From positions 8,406,938 through 8,470,937 of the forward strand of contig JAUPFP010000004.1 of NCBI GenBank assembly GCA_036925085.1: a stretch of 64,000 nt of DNA, in the 5' to 3' direction. Of this stretch, positions 63,836-64,000 are shown piece by piece. This stretch comes from Brachycybe producta (Eukaryota > Arthropoda > Diplopoda > Playtdesmida > Andrognathidae). How positions within the stretch are numbered: the stretch's first letter is position 1; each line of letters starts with the position of its first letter. The notes under the pieces were generated by a model, which ran no database searches, had not been told where the DNA came from, and was given only the letters and a program-made list of their open reading frames with translations. The position numbers were made by a program, and so were the translations under genes.

Positions 63836-64000
63836 TGTGGCAACCTGGTCTGCTCAATTTTAAATTTTTGATTGAGCAGACGAATTCCCTTATGGTGGTC
63901 TGCCTGACAGCTACAGTAGGCAGTTAGGTCGGACGCCATTTTGGTGCCAGCAGACCTCTCACCATGAAGTCTATGGGTGAGAGGTCAGATGTGACCTCTG
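63836..64000 (+). mobile_element. Start of a Gypsy-family LTR running off the window
   Basis: TGTGGCAACCTGGTCTGCTC and the following 160 bp match the LTR at 39886 with few differences ('gattgagcagacgaa', 'tggtgccagcagacct'). Confidence 0.8.

Overview
This 64 kb window is repeat-rich, AT-rich eukaryotic nuclear DNA. It carries a multi-exon, intron-containing host gene, nested LTR and non-LTR retrotransposons, Helitron-like and TIR DNA elements, MITEs and microsatellites. There is no operon structure, no bacterial ribosome binding sites and no CRISPR. The element mix and the CYP2-type cytochrome P450 suggest a metazoan, probably an invertebrate. The species cannot be named from sequence alone.

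Host genes. The one clearly intact host gene is a six-exon cytochrome P450 on the + strand (exons at 21453-21768, 42481-42699, 43381-43692, 47073-47253, 47306-47583 and 50545-50723). All splice sites are GT/AG, the phases agree across every junction and the predicted protein is 494 aa with all diagnostic P450 motifs. A TATA box and initiator lie just upstream and a polyadenylation signal downstream. Its 20.7 kb first intron is a transposon trap, while intron 4 is only 52 bp. A second likely gene, on the - strand at 7610-8359, encodes a Myb/SANT-like (trihelix-type) DNA-binding protein that could be a host gene or a Harbinger-type accessory protein.

Layout. 1-4645: frameshifted gag-like frames with one CCHC knuckle. 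5.3-9.0 kb: repeat shared with the window end, Helitron-like element, hAT-like element, Myb/SANT gene, an inverted-repeat element. 9.7-17.1 kb: LTR copies and a Helitron-like element. 17.9-21.1 kb: Helitron-like element, hAT MITE, perfect palindrome, hairpin element, inverted tandem array. 21.4-50.9 kb: the P450 gene. Its intron 1 holds a 4.25 kb hAT-type composite with tyrosine-recombinase-like fragments, two Ty3/Gypsy copies fused in opposite orientation near 30.5 kb, a LINE inserted in the gag of one copy, a 72-bp tandem array with a palindromic core, and LTRs. Introns 3 and 5 carry MITEs, long palindromes and two adjacent Helitron-like copies.

51.2-61.7 kb: a three-level nest. A probable solo LTR (51160-61710, -) contains a TIR DNA transposon (51497-60996) with a perfect 8-bp target duplication. 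That transposon has its reading frame split by an 8.1 kb LTR retrotransposon (52402-60525, -) with 1.9 kb LTRs, a recognisable primer-binding site and no visible pol gene. 61.7-64 kb is mostly featureless and ends with an LTR running off the window.

Most candidate systems here are mobile elements. The most original are the 8-bp-TSD transposon whose protein family I could not place, the pol-less LTR element, and the 72-bp palindromic-core array in the Gypsy leader. All were read by eye, without database searches.
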